DNA of 64,000 nucleotides from the NCBI RefSeq assembly GCF_017916295.1, contig NZ_JAFMSS010000003.1, forward strand, positions 62,001-126,000, given 5' to 3'. A model generated the notes under the pieces. That model was given only the letters and a program-made list of their open reading frames with translations. It was not told where the DNA came from and did not search any database. The stretch comes from Rubellimicrobium arenae (GTDB taxonomy: Bacteria; Pseudomonadota; Alphaproteobacteria; Rhodobacterales; Rhodobacteraceae). Positions 9,139 to 16,916 of the stretch are shown piece after piece (positions within the stretch are counted from its first letter, which is position 1; each line of letters opens with the position of its first letter). The translations under genes were made by a program, and so were the position numbers.

Positions 9139-9874
9139 GGGGTGCGCCTCTGCGTCTGAATGGCTGACAGGCGACTGGGCCGTCGCCGCTCAGGCGGACT
9201 CCGCCGTTCCTTGAGGGCATGAGTTTGGCCGTCAGGGCACGTTGGCGCCCTCCTTGGGGCCAGCGCGCCACGGTTCGGACCGAATGGGCAGCTCCGCCCC
9301 GGCAAGTCCCCGTCCCGGTTCGGGAACTTTGTGACGGCAGTTTTCCGCCAAGGGATGGAGAACCTGCCGTTTTCGCCCGCGAAACGATCCCGAGGCGGGC
9401 TCAGCTCGGGCACCCGCGTCAGGTTCGGGGACGGCGGGCAGGCAGGCGGTCGAAAGGGCGGGGCCGTGACGGACCTGGTGACAGATCCTGACCTGATCAC
9501 CGGCACGTGCCTTGGCCACCGAAACAGGCGCCGCTCAGCCAGGTCGCGCCGAGCCCCCTGCCCTGGCGCCAACCGATCCATCGGATGACTGGCCCAACAG
9601 CCGCGAGACGTCCAAGATGACCTCAGGACCGCAGCGCCTCTCCCAAAGGCGTTCGACTTGGCAAGGAGACGACCGGGGCGATGAGCGATACCGATCAGGA
9701 CCACGTGGACCCTACCCCGTTCCAGCCATTCGGCCGCAGGGCAGCTTCTCTCGCTGGGCGCGTCCGGCGGCTCGGCTCCCGGCTTGGTCATCCCCTTGGC
9801 GAACCAGGAAGGACATGCGGTCGTCCAATCCGCCTTCGGCCGTCTGCCGCAACGCCATCCGGCGAGGTGCAGCC
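9139..9874. other. Long gene-poor stretch upstream of the SNase-like gene
   Basis: No convincing long gene was found here. Possible frames are arginine/proline rich and do not show the third-position G/C bias of the neighbours. It holds the upstream region of the leftward beta-helix gene, one imperfect hairpin (9334-9370) and a doubtful small ORF (9681-9878), both listed separately. Confidence 0.5.
9334..9373 (+). terminator. Hairpin with short T-run (orphan terminator-like structure)
   Basis: ACGGCAG at 9334-9340 pairs with CTGCCGT at 9364-9370, the stem partly continues inward (TTTTCC with GGAGAA), and four T residues end it on the plus strand. No rightward gene lies upstream, so if it is a terminator it would end an unannotated transcript. 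It could instead be part of the leader of the leftward beta-helix gene. Confidence 0.3.
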
Positions 9875-9878
9875 GTGA
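9681..9878 (+). CDS. Doubtful small ORF overlapping the SNase-like gene start
   Basis: A 65-residue frame starts at an ATG with a purine-rich stretch about 15 nt upstream and stops at TGA 9876-9878. That stop overlaps the GTG start of the next gene as GTGA. The N-terminal third (MSDTDQDHVDPTPFQPFGRR) looks protein-like, but the rest is arginine-rich and third-position G/C is clearly lower than in neighbouring genes. The stop-start overlap is the only real argument for it. No family is recognised. Confidence 0.22.
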   Translation: MSDTDQDHVDPTPFQPFGRRAASLAGRVRRLGSRLGHPLGEPGRTCGRPIRLRPSAATPSGEVQP

Positions 9879-10453
9879 CCCGGCGTCCAAGGGCCCGGAC
9901 CCGGACGACGTCGCGGGGCCGCACGCCCAGTCGCCGCCCCAATCTGGCCAGCGTCCTCCTTCTTCTTTGCGCAGGCGGCCTCACCGCCTACAACCTGGGG
10001 GGCGGCTTCGACCGACTGGAAGGCTGGTGGCCCGCCGCCCTTTCGAGCCGTGCGGACCGTCCGGCAGTCGCCGACGACCCGGCTCCTGGCGCAGCGGCGC
10101 GGTCCCCGGCCGCGCCCGTCGCGCCTGCGCAGGCCCCCGACCGCCCGACTCCCCCGTCAGGCTCGGCGGGCTTCGATATCCAGGGCCGGGTGACCGATGT
10201 TCGTGACGGCGGCACCATCGAGGTGGCGGGCGTGCCGGTCCGGCTCGCGAACCTCGACTGCGACAAGATCGGCACCGACGAGGGCCGGAGCGCCGCGCTC
10301 TTCATGCGCGACCTCGTGCAGGGGCAGGCCGTCACCTGCACCCTCGATGGACGGCGGGGACAGGACTGGGAGCTTGGAACCTGCTCCCTCTCCGCCTCCG
10401 GGGAGAACGTGGGCGAGATCCTGATCGGCGAAGGGGTTTGCGGGCGCTGGTAA
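9875..10453 (+). CDS. Membrane-anchored SNase-like (thermonuclease-fold) protein
   Basis: From a GTG at 9875 the product is 192 residues: a basic N-terminus, one membrane segment (LASVLLLLCAGGLTAYNLGG, about residues 24-43), a proline/alanine-rich linker, and a C-terminal SNase-like domain (IQGRVTDVRDGGTIEVAGV then PVRLANLDCD, ending in NVGEILIGEGVCGRW). Key positions are degenerate: the usual DGDT is DGGT, and the region that normally holds the second catalytic arginine reads GQDWELGTCSL. I expect a binding or structural role rather than a nuclease. GTG 9875 has GGCGAGG upstream; an in-frame ATG at 9815 with AGGAAGGA directly upstream is a real alternative and would give 212 residues. Confidence 0.7.
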   Translation: MTRRPRARTRTTSRGRTPSRRPNLASVLLLLCAGGLTAYNLGGGFDRLEGWWPAALSSRADRPAVADDPAPGAAARSPAAPVAPAQAPDRPTPPSGSAGFDIQGRVTDVRDGGTIEVAGVPVRLANLDCDKIGTDEGRSAALFMRDLVQGQAVTCTLDGRRGQDWELGTCSLSASGENVGEILIGEGVCGRW

Positions 10454-10530
10454 GCGCCGCCACGACCCCGCCCGGCGCTGGCCGCCGGCCCTGCGAGGCG
10501 CCGACCGCAGAGGTTGGGGGGACCGTCGCC

Positions 10531-11367
10531 TCAGGCGGCCCGGACGATCTTGAAGCCTTCGACCTCGGCCTGGACCGGCATGTCCTTCCAGCGCTCCACG
10601 TCGTGCAGGATGATGAGCCGGCCGAGGTCGCCCTGGATGGCGTCGTTGATCCGGTCCATCGTCCTGAGCTGGTCCCACACGCTGCCGATCGCGTTGTTGA
10701 GCGGGACGTAGACGCCGTCATGCGAATGACCGGTGAGGTTCCTGGCCCCATAGACGCAATCGCCCGACACGACGACGTTGCCCCGCGCGGTTTCCAGCAC
10801 GACGAACTGCTGCCCGATGGTGTGCCCCGGACCGAACCGCGCGTGCAGGCCGGGGAGCAGGTTGTCCCGGTCCCCATCCAGCAGGGTCACCCGATGCTCG
10901 ACCGAGGCGTCGAACATGGAACGGAGGTCGTCGGGGTTGATGATCGCGGTCAGGTAGCCGAACTGCCGGGGCAGAGCCATCGCCTCGTGCCACGAGAGCA
11001 GCTCGCTTTTCTGAATGTAGAGGCGGGCCCGGGGGAACTTGTGGATCGACCCCATGTGGTCGAAATGGGCATGGCTCAGGACGATGTCGGTCACGTCTTC
11101 GGGTGCGACGCCCAGCTCGGCCAGGAGGCGGAGGGGGCTGATCCACTCCGGCACGTTGAACCGCTCCGACATCTCGGCGCCGATGCCTTCGCGCATGAAC
11201 CCGGTGTCCACCAGCACATTGCGCCCGCCTGACCGCGCGAACACGAAGGCAAACGGCGTGTCCATCAGGCCATCGTCGTGGGTGCCGTTGATCAGGCTGT
11301 CCACGGGCTGGTCTTTGGCCCTCGCGTATTCGAGGACGAACACCTCCCAGGTCGGCGCGGCGGTCAT
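10531..11367 (-). CDS. Metallo-beta-lactamase-fold lactonase (N-acyl homoserine/gamma-lactonase family)
   Basis: The 278-residue product has the zinc motif SHAHFDHMG (about residues 98-106), a further histidine in FGPGHTIGQQ and the bridging aspartate in SGDCVYGARN. This order is that of AiiA/AttM-type lactonases. It lies 25 bp downstream of the permease of a ribose-type ABC system on the same strand, so it is very likely the last gene of that operon. This placement suggests it opens a lactone made from, or taken up with, the transported sugar; a quorum-quenching role is an alternative. No signal peptide is seen, so it is probably cytoplasmic. Confidence 0.82.
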   Translation of the reverse strand: MTAAPTWEVFVLEYARAKDQPVDSLINGTHDDGLMDTPFAFVFARSGGRNVLVDTGFMREGIGAEMSERFNVPEWISPLRLLAELGVAPEDVTDIVLSHAHFDHMGSIHKFPRARLYIQKSELLSWHEAMALPRQFGYLTAIINPDDLRSMFDASVEHRVTLLDGDRDNLLPGLHARFGPGHTIGQQFVVLETARGNVVVSGDCVYGARNLTGHSHDGVYVPLNNAIGSVWDQLRTMDRINDAIQGDLGRLIILHDVERWKDMPVQAEVEGFKIVRAA

Positions 11368-11392
11368 GTGCGGCTCCTTTCGACGAATCGTG

Positions 11393-12388
11393 TCAGCTTT
11401 CAGCGAGATGCCGTCCCAGGCTCGACAACCCGACGGCGATGATCAGGATCGAGCCCTGAAAGACGTACTGGGACCAGGTCGGCGCGCCGAAGATGTTGAG
11501 GCCATTGAAGCCGAAGGCGATGATCAACGCGCCGACCAGCGTGCCCAGGATGTGAAATTCGCCGTCGCGCAGGGTCGCCGATCCCAGGAAGACCGAGGCG
11601 AAGGCGGTCAGGAGATAGCTGTCGGCCGCGCTCGTCGTCCCGCTGCCCAGCCGCGAGGCGAGAAGGATGCCGACCAGCGCCGCGCAGACCCCGGAGATCA
11701 CGAAGCCGATGATCTTGATGCGGTCGATGTCGATGCCGGCCAGGCGGGCGGCAGCAGGGTTGCCCCCGACCGCCTGGATCTCCTGACCGAGGGCGGTGCG
11801 CTCCACGAGCAGCCAAAGCCCCCCGAGCACGAGGACCATCAGCACGATGTTGTTGGGGATGCCGAACAGCCAGCGCCCGAGGGAGATCTGGAGAAAGGCC
11901 TCGGGCACCCCCGACACGATCGGCACCCCGGACGAGTAGGCAAAGCTGAGGCCGGTCAGCACCGTCCCGACGCCCAGCGTGGCGATGACCGAATTCACCT
12001 TCATCTTGGTGACGATCAGGCCGTTCACGAGGCCCACCAGCGCGCCCGCCGCCAGGATCAGGACCACCGCCAGCGGAATGGGCAGGCCGCTGGCCACGAT
12101 CAGCCCCGTCACCAGCACGCCATGCAGGCTTGCCGCGAAGCCGATGGACAGGTCCAGCTCGCCCACCAGAACAGCCACGGTCAGCCCGCCCGCGATGATC
12201 ATGGTGAGAGACGCCTGGTTCAGGACGTTGGTGAAGTTCAGCACCGTCGGAAAGGCCCGCGGAGACAGCCAGGCGAAGGCCAGGATCATCGCGGCGAGGC
12301 CGAGGATCGTGCCCCATCGCGCAAAGGTGCCCAGCCAGACCTTGGTCCTGGGGGACAGGAGGCGTGGACGGACGGTGGCGTCGGTCAT
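11393..12388 (-). CDS. Sugar ABC transporter permease (RbsC family)
   Basis: The 331-residue inner-membrane protein has about eight to ten hydrophobic segments. It carries the RbsC-type signature GELDLSIGFAASLHGVLV and the cytoplasmic loop ALGQEIQAVGGNPAAARLAG that contacts the ATPase. ATG 12386-12388 overlaps the stop of the upstream ATPase gene by 4 nt (ATGA), which fixes the start. It forms the membrane channel of the second ribose-type importer in the window. Confidence 0.93.
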   Translation of the reverse strand: MTDATVRPRLLSPRTKVWLGTFARWGTILGLAAMILAFAWLSPRAFPTVLNFTNVLNQASLTMIIAGGLTVAVLVGELDLSIGFAASLHGVLVTGLIVASGLPIPLAVVLILAAGALVGLVNGLIVTKMKVNSVIATLGVGTVLTGLSFAYSSGVPIVSGVPEAFLQISLGRWLFGIPNNIVLMVLVLGGLWLLVERTALGQEIQAVGGNPAAARLAGIDIDRIKIIGFVISGVCAALVGILLASRLGSGTTSAADSYLLTAFASVFLGSATLRDGEFHILGTLVGALIIAFGFNGLNIFGAPTWSQYVFQGSILIIAVGLSSLGRHLAES

Positions 12389-13953
12389 GTCGGGTCTCCG
12401 TTGCGGGCTTCGGAATGGTCGGCCTGTCCGGCATAGCTCGCGGCGACGATGGCCTGCCGCGTGATCCCGGAGCCGGTGAGCTCGCGCACGACGCGCCCCT
12501 CGGCCATGACCAGCACCCGGTCGGCAAGGTCGGGCAGTTCGTCCGGCTCGGACGAGATCACGATGATGGCGGTCCCGCTGGCGGCCAGATCGCGGATCAA
12601 GCGATGGATCTCGGCGCGCGCCCCGATGTCCACGCCGCGCGTCGGCTCGTCCAGGATCAGCACCCCGGGCGCGCGCAGGAGCCAACGGCCGATGACCACC
12701 TTCTGCTGGTTGCCGCCGCTCAGCCGCTCGACCGGCGTGCCGGAGGTTGGGACTTTGACGGCCAGGTCGCGGATGATGCGAAGGGCCATCGCCTCGCGCC
12801 GGCGAGTGCTGACGAAGGGCAGCGCCCGGCCATGGACCACCTTGGCGAGATTGGCGATCTGCAGGTTGAAGGCCACGCTCTTGGGCAGGACCAGCGCCTC
12901 GGCGCGCCGCTCCTCCGGGACGAGCCCCACTCCGGCCTTGACCGCCGCCGCGGGCGAGCGTGGGGCATAAGAGGTCCCGTTGAGCCGCATCTCGCCCGCC
13001 AGAGCCATGTCGGCCCCGAAGATCAGCCGGGCCAGCTCGGTCCGCCCGGCGCCGACAAGGCCGCCGATGCCCAGCACCTCGCCCGCGCGGAGGTCGAAGC
13101 TGACCCCATGGACCCGCGGCGGGCGGGCCAGGTTGCGCACGGACAGCACCACCTGCGGTCGGGTGTGGTCCACCTTGGCCGCGGCTTCGGCGCGGCGCCC
13201 GCCGACGATCTGGTCGATGAGGTTGCGGCGCGTCAGCGTGGCACCGGACAGTTCGGCCACGCTCTGCCCGTCGCGAAACACCGTGACCCGAGCGCACAGG
13301 TCCAGGATCTCGTCCAGACGGTGCGAGACATAAAGAACCGCCACGCCCGCCGAGGACAGGTCGCGGATGGCCTGGAACAGGGCGCCCGCTTCCTTGGCGG
13401 ACAGCGACGCCGTGGGCTCGTCCATGACGATCAGCCTGGCCCGCCTCATCTGGGCCCGGCAAATGTTGATGAGCCAGTTCTCGGCGATGGACAGGCCCTT
13501 CACGTTGGCGGACAGCGGCGCCGTGATCCCTGTCCGTGCCGCGACCGGGGCCACGTCGCGGGCGATCGCGGCCCAGTCCACCATGCCCCACCGCGTCTTC
13601 TTGGGCAGCCCCAGCATGATGTTCTGGAGAACGGTCATGCCGGGCACGAAGGCGAGCTCCTGATGGATGAAGCTCATCCCGAGGTCGCCCGCGGCCTGGG
13701 GGGTCAGCGGCCCGACCGGCTGGCCATCGATCTCGATGGTGCCGGAATCGGGCCGGGTCAGACCGGCCAGGCACTTGATGAAGGTGGACTTGCCCGCACC
13801 GTTCGCGCCGACGAGGCCATGCACTTCGCCGGGGCCAATCTCGAGGGATGCTCTGGAAAGCGCCCGCGCGCCGCCATAGGCCTTGGCGAGGCCGGACACC
13901 GCCAGCAGGGGCGGGACGGCCCGCCGCCCCTGCCCGACTTCCATGGCGCTCAT
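12385..13953 (-). CDS. Sugar ABC transporter ATP-binding protein (RbsA/MglA family, two ABC domains)
   Basis: The 522-residue protein has tandem ABC domains. The first has an intact Walker A (GANGAGKST) and Walker B (RLIVMDEPTASL). The second has the usual degenerate P-loop of this family (GGLVGAGRTELARLIFG) but a full signature (LSGGNQQKVVIGRW) and Walker B (GVLILDEPTRGVD). I placed the start at ATG 13953 (MSAMEVGQ); ATG 13944 is nearly as good, and an upstream start adds residues out of family. It lies 19 bp after the binding-protein gene and overlaps the permease gene by 4 nt. Confidence 0.93.
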   Translation of the reverse strand: MSAMEVGQGRRAVPPLLAVSGLAKAYGGARALSRASLEIGPGEVHGLVGANGAGKSTFIKCLAGLTRPDSGTIEIDGQPVGPLTPQAAGDLGMSFIHQELAFVPGMTVLQNIMLGLPKKTRWGMVDWAAIARDVAPVAARTGITAPLSANVKGLSIAENWLINICRAQMRRARLIVMDEPTASLSAKEAGALFQAIRDLSSAGVAVLYVSHRLDEILDLCARVTVFRDGQSVAELSGATLTRRNLIDQIVGGRRAEAAAKVDHTRPQVVLSVRNLARPPRVHGVSFDLRAGEVLGIGGLVGAGRTELARLIFGADMALAGEMRLNGTSYAPRSPAAAVKAGVGLVPEERRAEALVLPKSVAFNLQIANLAKVVHGRALPFVSTRRREAMALRIIRDLAVKVPTSGTPVERLSGGNQQKVVIGRWLLRAPGVLILDEPTRGVDIGARAEIHRLIRDLAASGTAIIVISSEPDELPDLADRVLVMAEGRVVRELTGSGITRQAIVAASYAGQADHSEARNGDPT

Positions 13954-13972
13954 CTGCACGGGACGCCGGTCC

Positions 13973-14923
13973 TCACTGGCCCAGCGCCTCGGGGTGCTCG
14001 GCAAGGAAGTCCTCGACGTTGCCGGCATTTACCAGCACGGCCGGCACCTCCTCGGCCCGCGGGGTCCAGTTATCCCCGGCCGCGACGATGTCCTCGAGCA
14101 GCTTCACCATGTTGTAGCCTTCGGAGTAGCTGTCCTGCCAGGCCGTCGCGTCCATGTGCCCGTTGCGGATGTTCTCCAGCGCCTGTGCGTTGCCGTTCAC
14201 GCCATAGACCCGGACATCATCGCGTCCCTGCTGCCGCAGCGTGCCGATGGCGCCGATCGCCGGATCGTCCCAGCAACCCCAGATCGCCAGCGCGCCGTCC
14301 CCCGGAGGATGCGAGGCGAGCCAGGCATTGGCGTATTGGGCGCCATCCTCGAAGAAGCCGGGAATCCGGACCTCGTTCTTGGTGACCTCGATGTCGCTGC
14401 GCCCGCTCAGCATCTGGTCCAGCACCGCCTCGCGGTTCCGGCAGACTTCGCCGGTCCGGTAGGTCAGGGCAAGGACGCTGCCGCCGTCCGGCATGGCGTC
14501 CAGCATCTCCTGGATCACCGGCTCGGCCATCGGTCCGCCCGATCCGTTCGTGGCGGCGACCGTGCTGCCCAGTCCTCCGCCCCAGGTCACGACCGGGATG
14601 CCGGCCTGCGAGGCGGCGTCCAGCCCCGCCCCGATGGACGAGAACGGAAAGACCATGTCCACGATCGCGGTCGCGCCAAGCTGGGCGAAGTTCTGGATGG
14701 CCGAATTGGCCTGATCGGCGCTTCCTGCGGCGTCGATCACCGAGACCTGCCATCCGAGTTCCTCGGCCGCGGCTGTCGCGCCCTGGATGTAACGGACGTT
14801 GTTGGCCTCGGTCGCCGAGATCGAAACGATCCCCACGAGCGGCGCGTCCTGTGCGGCGGCGGCCTGGGCGGCGGCCATTCCGGTCACCACCGCAAGCGTC
14901 AGTCGAGTGCGCGTCATGTTCAT
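13973..14923 (-). CDS. Sugar ABC transporter substrate-binding protein (ribose type)
   Basis: The 316-residue periplasmic protein begins with a Sec signal peptide (MTRTRLTLAVVTGMAAAQAAAAQ) and continues with a type I binding-protein fold (PLVGIVSISATEANNVRYIQ; later IPVVTWGGGLGST; then VYGVNGNAQALENI). Two cysteines in the mature chain (EVCRNREA and IWGCWDDP) could form a disulfide. It is the first gene of the operon with the ATPase, permease and lactonase-like genes. It is divergent from a LacI regulator, with an operator candidate 42 nt upstream of its start. The ligand is unknown. Confidence 0.92.
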   Translation of the reverse strand: MNMTRTRLTLAVVTGMAAAQAAAAQDAPLVGIVSISATEANNVRYIQGATAAAEELGWQVSVIDAAGSADQANSAIQNFAQLGATAIVDMVFPFSSIGAGLDAASQAGIPVVTWGGGLGSTVAATNGSGGPMAEPVIQEMLDAMPDGGSVLALTYRTGEVCRNREAVLDQMLSGRSDIEVTKNEVRIPGFFEDGAQYANAWLASHPPGDGALAIWGCWDDPAIGAIGTLRQQGRDDVRVYGVNGNAQALENIRNGHMDATAWQDSYSEGYNMVKLLEDIVAAGDNWTPRAEEVPAVLVNAGNVEDFLAEHPEALGQ

Positions 14924-14964
14924 CCTCCCCAGTGGCTCCGGTGCACCCCGCTCGATCCGGCGGG

Positions 14965-14984
14965 TTGGCTAACCGTTTCGCCAA
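14965..14984. promoter_or_regulatory. LacI-type operator candidate O1
   Basis: TTGGCTAA, a CCGT centre, then TTCGCCAA form a 20-bp near-palindrome (one mismatch per arm) centred on a CpG. Its right half shares CGTTTCGC with the second site at 15052-15071. It lies 42 nt upstream of the binding-protein start, where a bound repressor would block its promoter. Confidence 0.6.
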
Positions 14985-15051
14985 GCTTCCGCATATCTAG
15001 CCGGCTTTCAAGCGCCGTTCTCATTGCAGCATGAGAAAATTCCGCATAGCT

Positions 15052-15071
15052 TCAGCGAAGCGTTTCGCTGA
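15052..15071. promoter_or_regulatory. LacI-type operator candidate O2 (autoregulation)
   Basis: TCAGCGAA, a GCGT centre, then TTCGCTGA form two perfect 8-bp arms around a CpG. It ends 6 nt before the regulator start and runs into its ribosome-binding site (GAGGA), so binding should repress the regulator itself. Its centre is 87 bp from that of O1, close to eight helical turns, so looping between the two sites is possible. Confidence 0.65.
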
Positions 15072-15077
15072 GGACCG

Positions 15078-16088
15078 ATGACGACGATCAAGGACGTGGC
15101 AAAGGCGGCGCGGGTTTCGACGGCAACCGTCTCGGCCGTGCTGAATGGCACAGCCTATGTGAGCCCCACCCTCAAGGCCCGGGTCGAAGCTGCCATCGCG
15201 ACGCTGGACTATGCGCCGTCCCAGGCCGCCCGCAGCCTCAAGCGCGGGGCAAGCGGCCTCGTCGCGCTGGTGGTGGCCGACCTGGCCAGTCCCTTCTACG
15301 CCCGGATCGTCTGCGCGGCCGAGGCTGCGGTCGGTGCGCGGGACCGATCGCTCGTCGTCTTCAACAGCGACGAAACGCCCGAGAACGAACGGCGCATCCT
15401 GGACCGGGTCGCGCGCCTTTCATGCGACGGCCTGATCTTTGTTCCCGCCGACGACCCGAAGCGCTATGCCCGTTCCGGCCTGGCCAAGGGCCGACCCGTG
15501 GTTCTGTTCGGTCGGTCCGTCGAAGGGCTGAGCCTCGACACGGTGACGCTCGACAACCGTCAGGCGGCGGCGGACGTCACCAACTACCTGGCCGACCTTG
15601 GGCATGTCCGGATCGGAGCAATCACCGGCCCCGATCACCTCTCGACCGGACGCGCGCGACGGACCGGCATGATGGAGGCCCTTGCCGCCCGGGGACTCAG
15701 CCTGCGGCCGGAGCATCTGCGCAGCGGCGAGTTCCGGGAAGAGGTCGCATACGCCCAGGCGCGCGACATGCTTGCGCGCGCGGACCGACCCACCGGGCTT
15801 TACGTGGCCAACGGGGTCATGGCCCTGGGCGTGCTGCGGGCCTTGGCAGATCTTGGCCTGCGCTGCCCGGCCGACGTCTCGATCGCCTCCACCGACACCA
15901 TCCCGGGAAGCCGTGTGTTCCGCCCCCGCCTGACCCGCACCGAGCATCCCGCCACGGACATGGTCAACGAGGCCGTGCGGCTTCTGATCGACCGCATCCA
16001 CCGGCGCACGAACGAGGAACCGCGGCATGTGGTGTTCCAGCCGACCCTGGTTCTGGGGGACAGCTGCGGACCTCCTCCGGGCCCGTAA
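15078..16088 (+). CDS. LacI-family transcriptional regulator
   Basis: The 336-residue LacI/GalR regulator has the helix-turn-helix at residues 3-22 (TIKDVAKAARVSTATVSAVL), the hinge (LDYAPSQAARSLKRG) and the effector domain (LVALVVADLASPFYARIV; later DVSIASTDTIPGSRVF). The recognition-helix pair is Thr-Ala, with Ala where LacI has Arg22. The start at ATG 15078 has GAGGA upstream and sits just after operator O2. It should control the divergent ABC/lactonase operon and itself, with the transported sugar or a derivative as inducer. Confidence 0.94.
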   Translation: MTTIKDVAKAARVSTATVSAVLNGTAYVSPTLKARVEAAIATLDYAPSQAARSLKRGASGLVALVVADLASPFYARIVCAAEAAVGARDRSLVVFNSDETPENERRILDRVARLSCDGLIFVPADDPKRYARSGLAKGRPVVLFGRSVEGLSLDTVTLDNRQAAADVTNYLADLGHVRIGAITGPDHLSTGRARRTGMMEALAARGLSLRPEHLRSGEFREEVAYAQARDMLARADRPTGLYVANGVMALGVLRALADLGLRCPADVSIASTDTIPGSRVFRPRLTRTEHPATDMVNEAVRLLIDRIHRRTNEEPRHVVFQPTLVLGDSCGPPPGP

Positions 16089-16280
16089 GGCGGCCCCAAG
16101 GACAATAGACTGACCCGGGACCTGAATGGATCGGGGGCGGGCCGCATCTTGCGGTCAGGTCATGGCCGCCCCGCCGCCGCCGCAATGCCGGGGCTGGGAC
16201 GGATTGGCCGGATCAGCCGGAAGGCGTAGTCTTGCTGCATAGGTAACGAGACTCAGCAGGGTCCATGCCTCACCAGCCTG

Positions 16281-16297
16281 GTTTCCTGCTAGGAAGC
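16281..16297 (+). promoter_or_regulatory. Hairpin masking the ribosome-binding site of the VPLPA-like protein gene
   Basis: GTTTCCT at 16281-16287 can pair with AGGAAGC at 16291-16297 around a 3-nt loop (one U-G pair). The 3' arm is the Shine-Dalgarno sequence of the gene starting at 16305. Such a hairpin could lower translation or make it condition dependent. Confidence 0.35.
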
Positions 16298-16304
16298 TGA
16301 TCAA

Positions 16305-16847
16305 ATGTGCAGGATGGATGAGGCGGGACGGACTGCCCCCGGTTCGCTCGCCCTCGGTAGGACGGAGCACGGTCGGAGCGACGCCGACCGACTGGGCCCA
16401 ATCGCCACGGTGCTGCTGCTGGCTCTTTTGGCTGGTCCGGTTCAGGCAGGGGGAATCCCGACCGATCCGTGCGTTCATTTGGATGACCTCGCCGACCGGG
16501 CGATGCTGATCGATCCGCTGCTTTCGCCCGACTCGGCCGAGCAGATGGCCGGCCTCAACCGCGCCTGGTGCGACAGGCAGGCCTCGTTGGCCGACCGCCT
16601 TGGCCTAGTCGACTCCGAGCAGGCCCTCCCCTCGAGCGTGTCGCAGCTTGCCTTCAGCTCGCCCTCGGTCCCTCTGCCGTCCAATCCTGCTCCGGTCCCG
16701 CTTCCTGCAACGGCCTACACGGCTGCTGCGGGTCTCCTGGCCCTTGCGGCCGCTGCACGGCGAGCGGCCACGACTCGCCAGATCAGGTCGGCGTCGGACC
16801 TGTCCGGCCCCCTTGTCGCATGCATAGGGCCGAAAGAACTCGCTTAG
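16305..16847 (+). CDS. Hypothetical exported protein with VPLPA-like C-terminal sorting signal
   Basis: The 180-residue product has a long basic N-terminus, a signal-like segment (IATVLLLALLAGPVQA, ending near residue 48), a soluble part with two cysteines (TDPCVHLDD and NRAWCDRQASLADRLG), and a C-terminal VPLPSNPAPVPLPATAYTAA stretch. That stretch leads into a short hydrophobic helix and then AARRAATTR. VPLP-A plus helix plus arginines is the layout of the VPLPA-CTERM exosortase signal of Rhodobacterales; the 25-residue tail after the arginines is unusual. AGGAAG lies 8 nt upstream of the ATG. No exosortase is in the window. The function is not recognised. Confidence 0.6.
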   Translation: MCRMDEAGRTAPGSLALGRTEHGRSDADRLGPIATVLLLALLAGPVQAGGIPTDPCVHLDDLADRAMLIDPLLSPDSAEQMAGLNRAWCDRQASLADRLGLVDSEQALPSSVSQLAFSSPSVPLPSNPAPVPLPATAYTAAAGLLALAAAARRAATTRQIRSASDLSGPLVACIGPKELA

Positions 16848-16916
16848 GGAGTCCAGCCCCCGGCGCCCTGAAGGTCTGTCGCTGACGATGTTGGGGCGGC
16901 GCGGCCCGGTTCCGCC

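Noticed and set aside
9135..9890. Leftward 251-codon open frame in the gene-poor stretch
   Set aside because: It is arginine/proline rich, shows no family-like segments and lacks the third-position bias of true genes here.
10531..16088. ABC/lactonase cluster as a quorum-quenching island
   Set aside because: No LuxI/LuxR genes or mobile-element signs are present; the LacI regulator and ribose-type transporter point to sugar or lactone catabolism.
16155..16478. Leftward 107-codon open frame opposite the VPLPA-like gene
   Set aside because: No ribosome-binding site and an atypical composition; the plus-strand gene with signal peptide and ribosome-binding site explains the region better.
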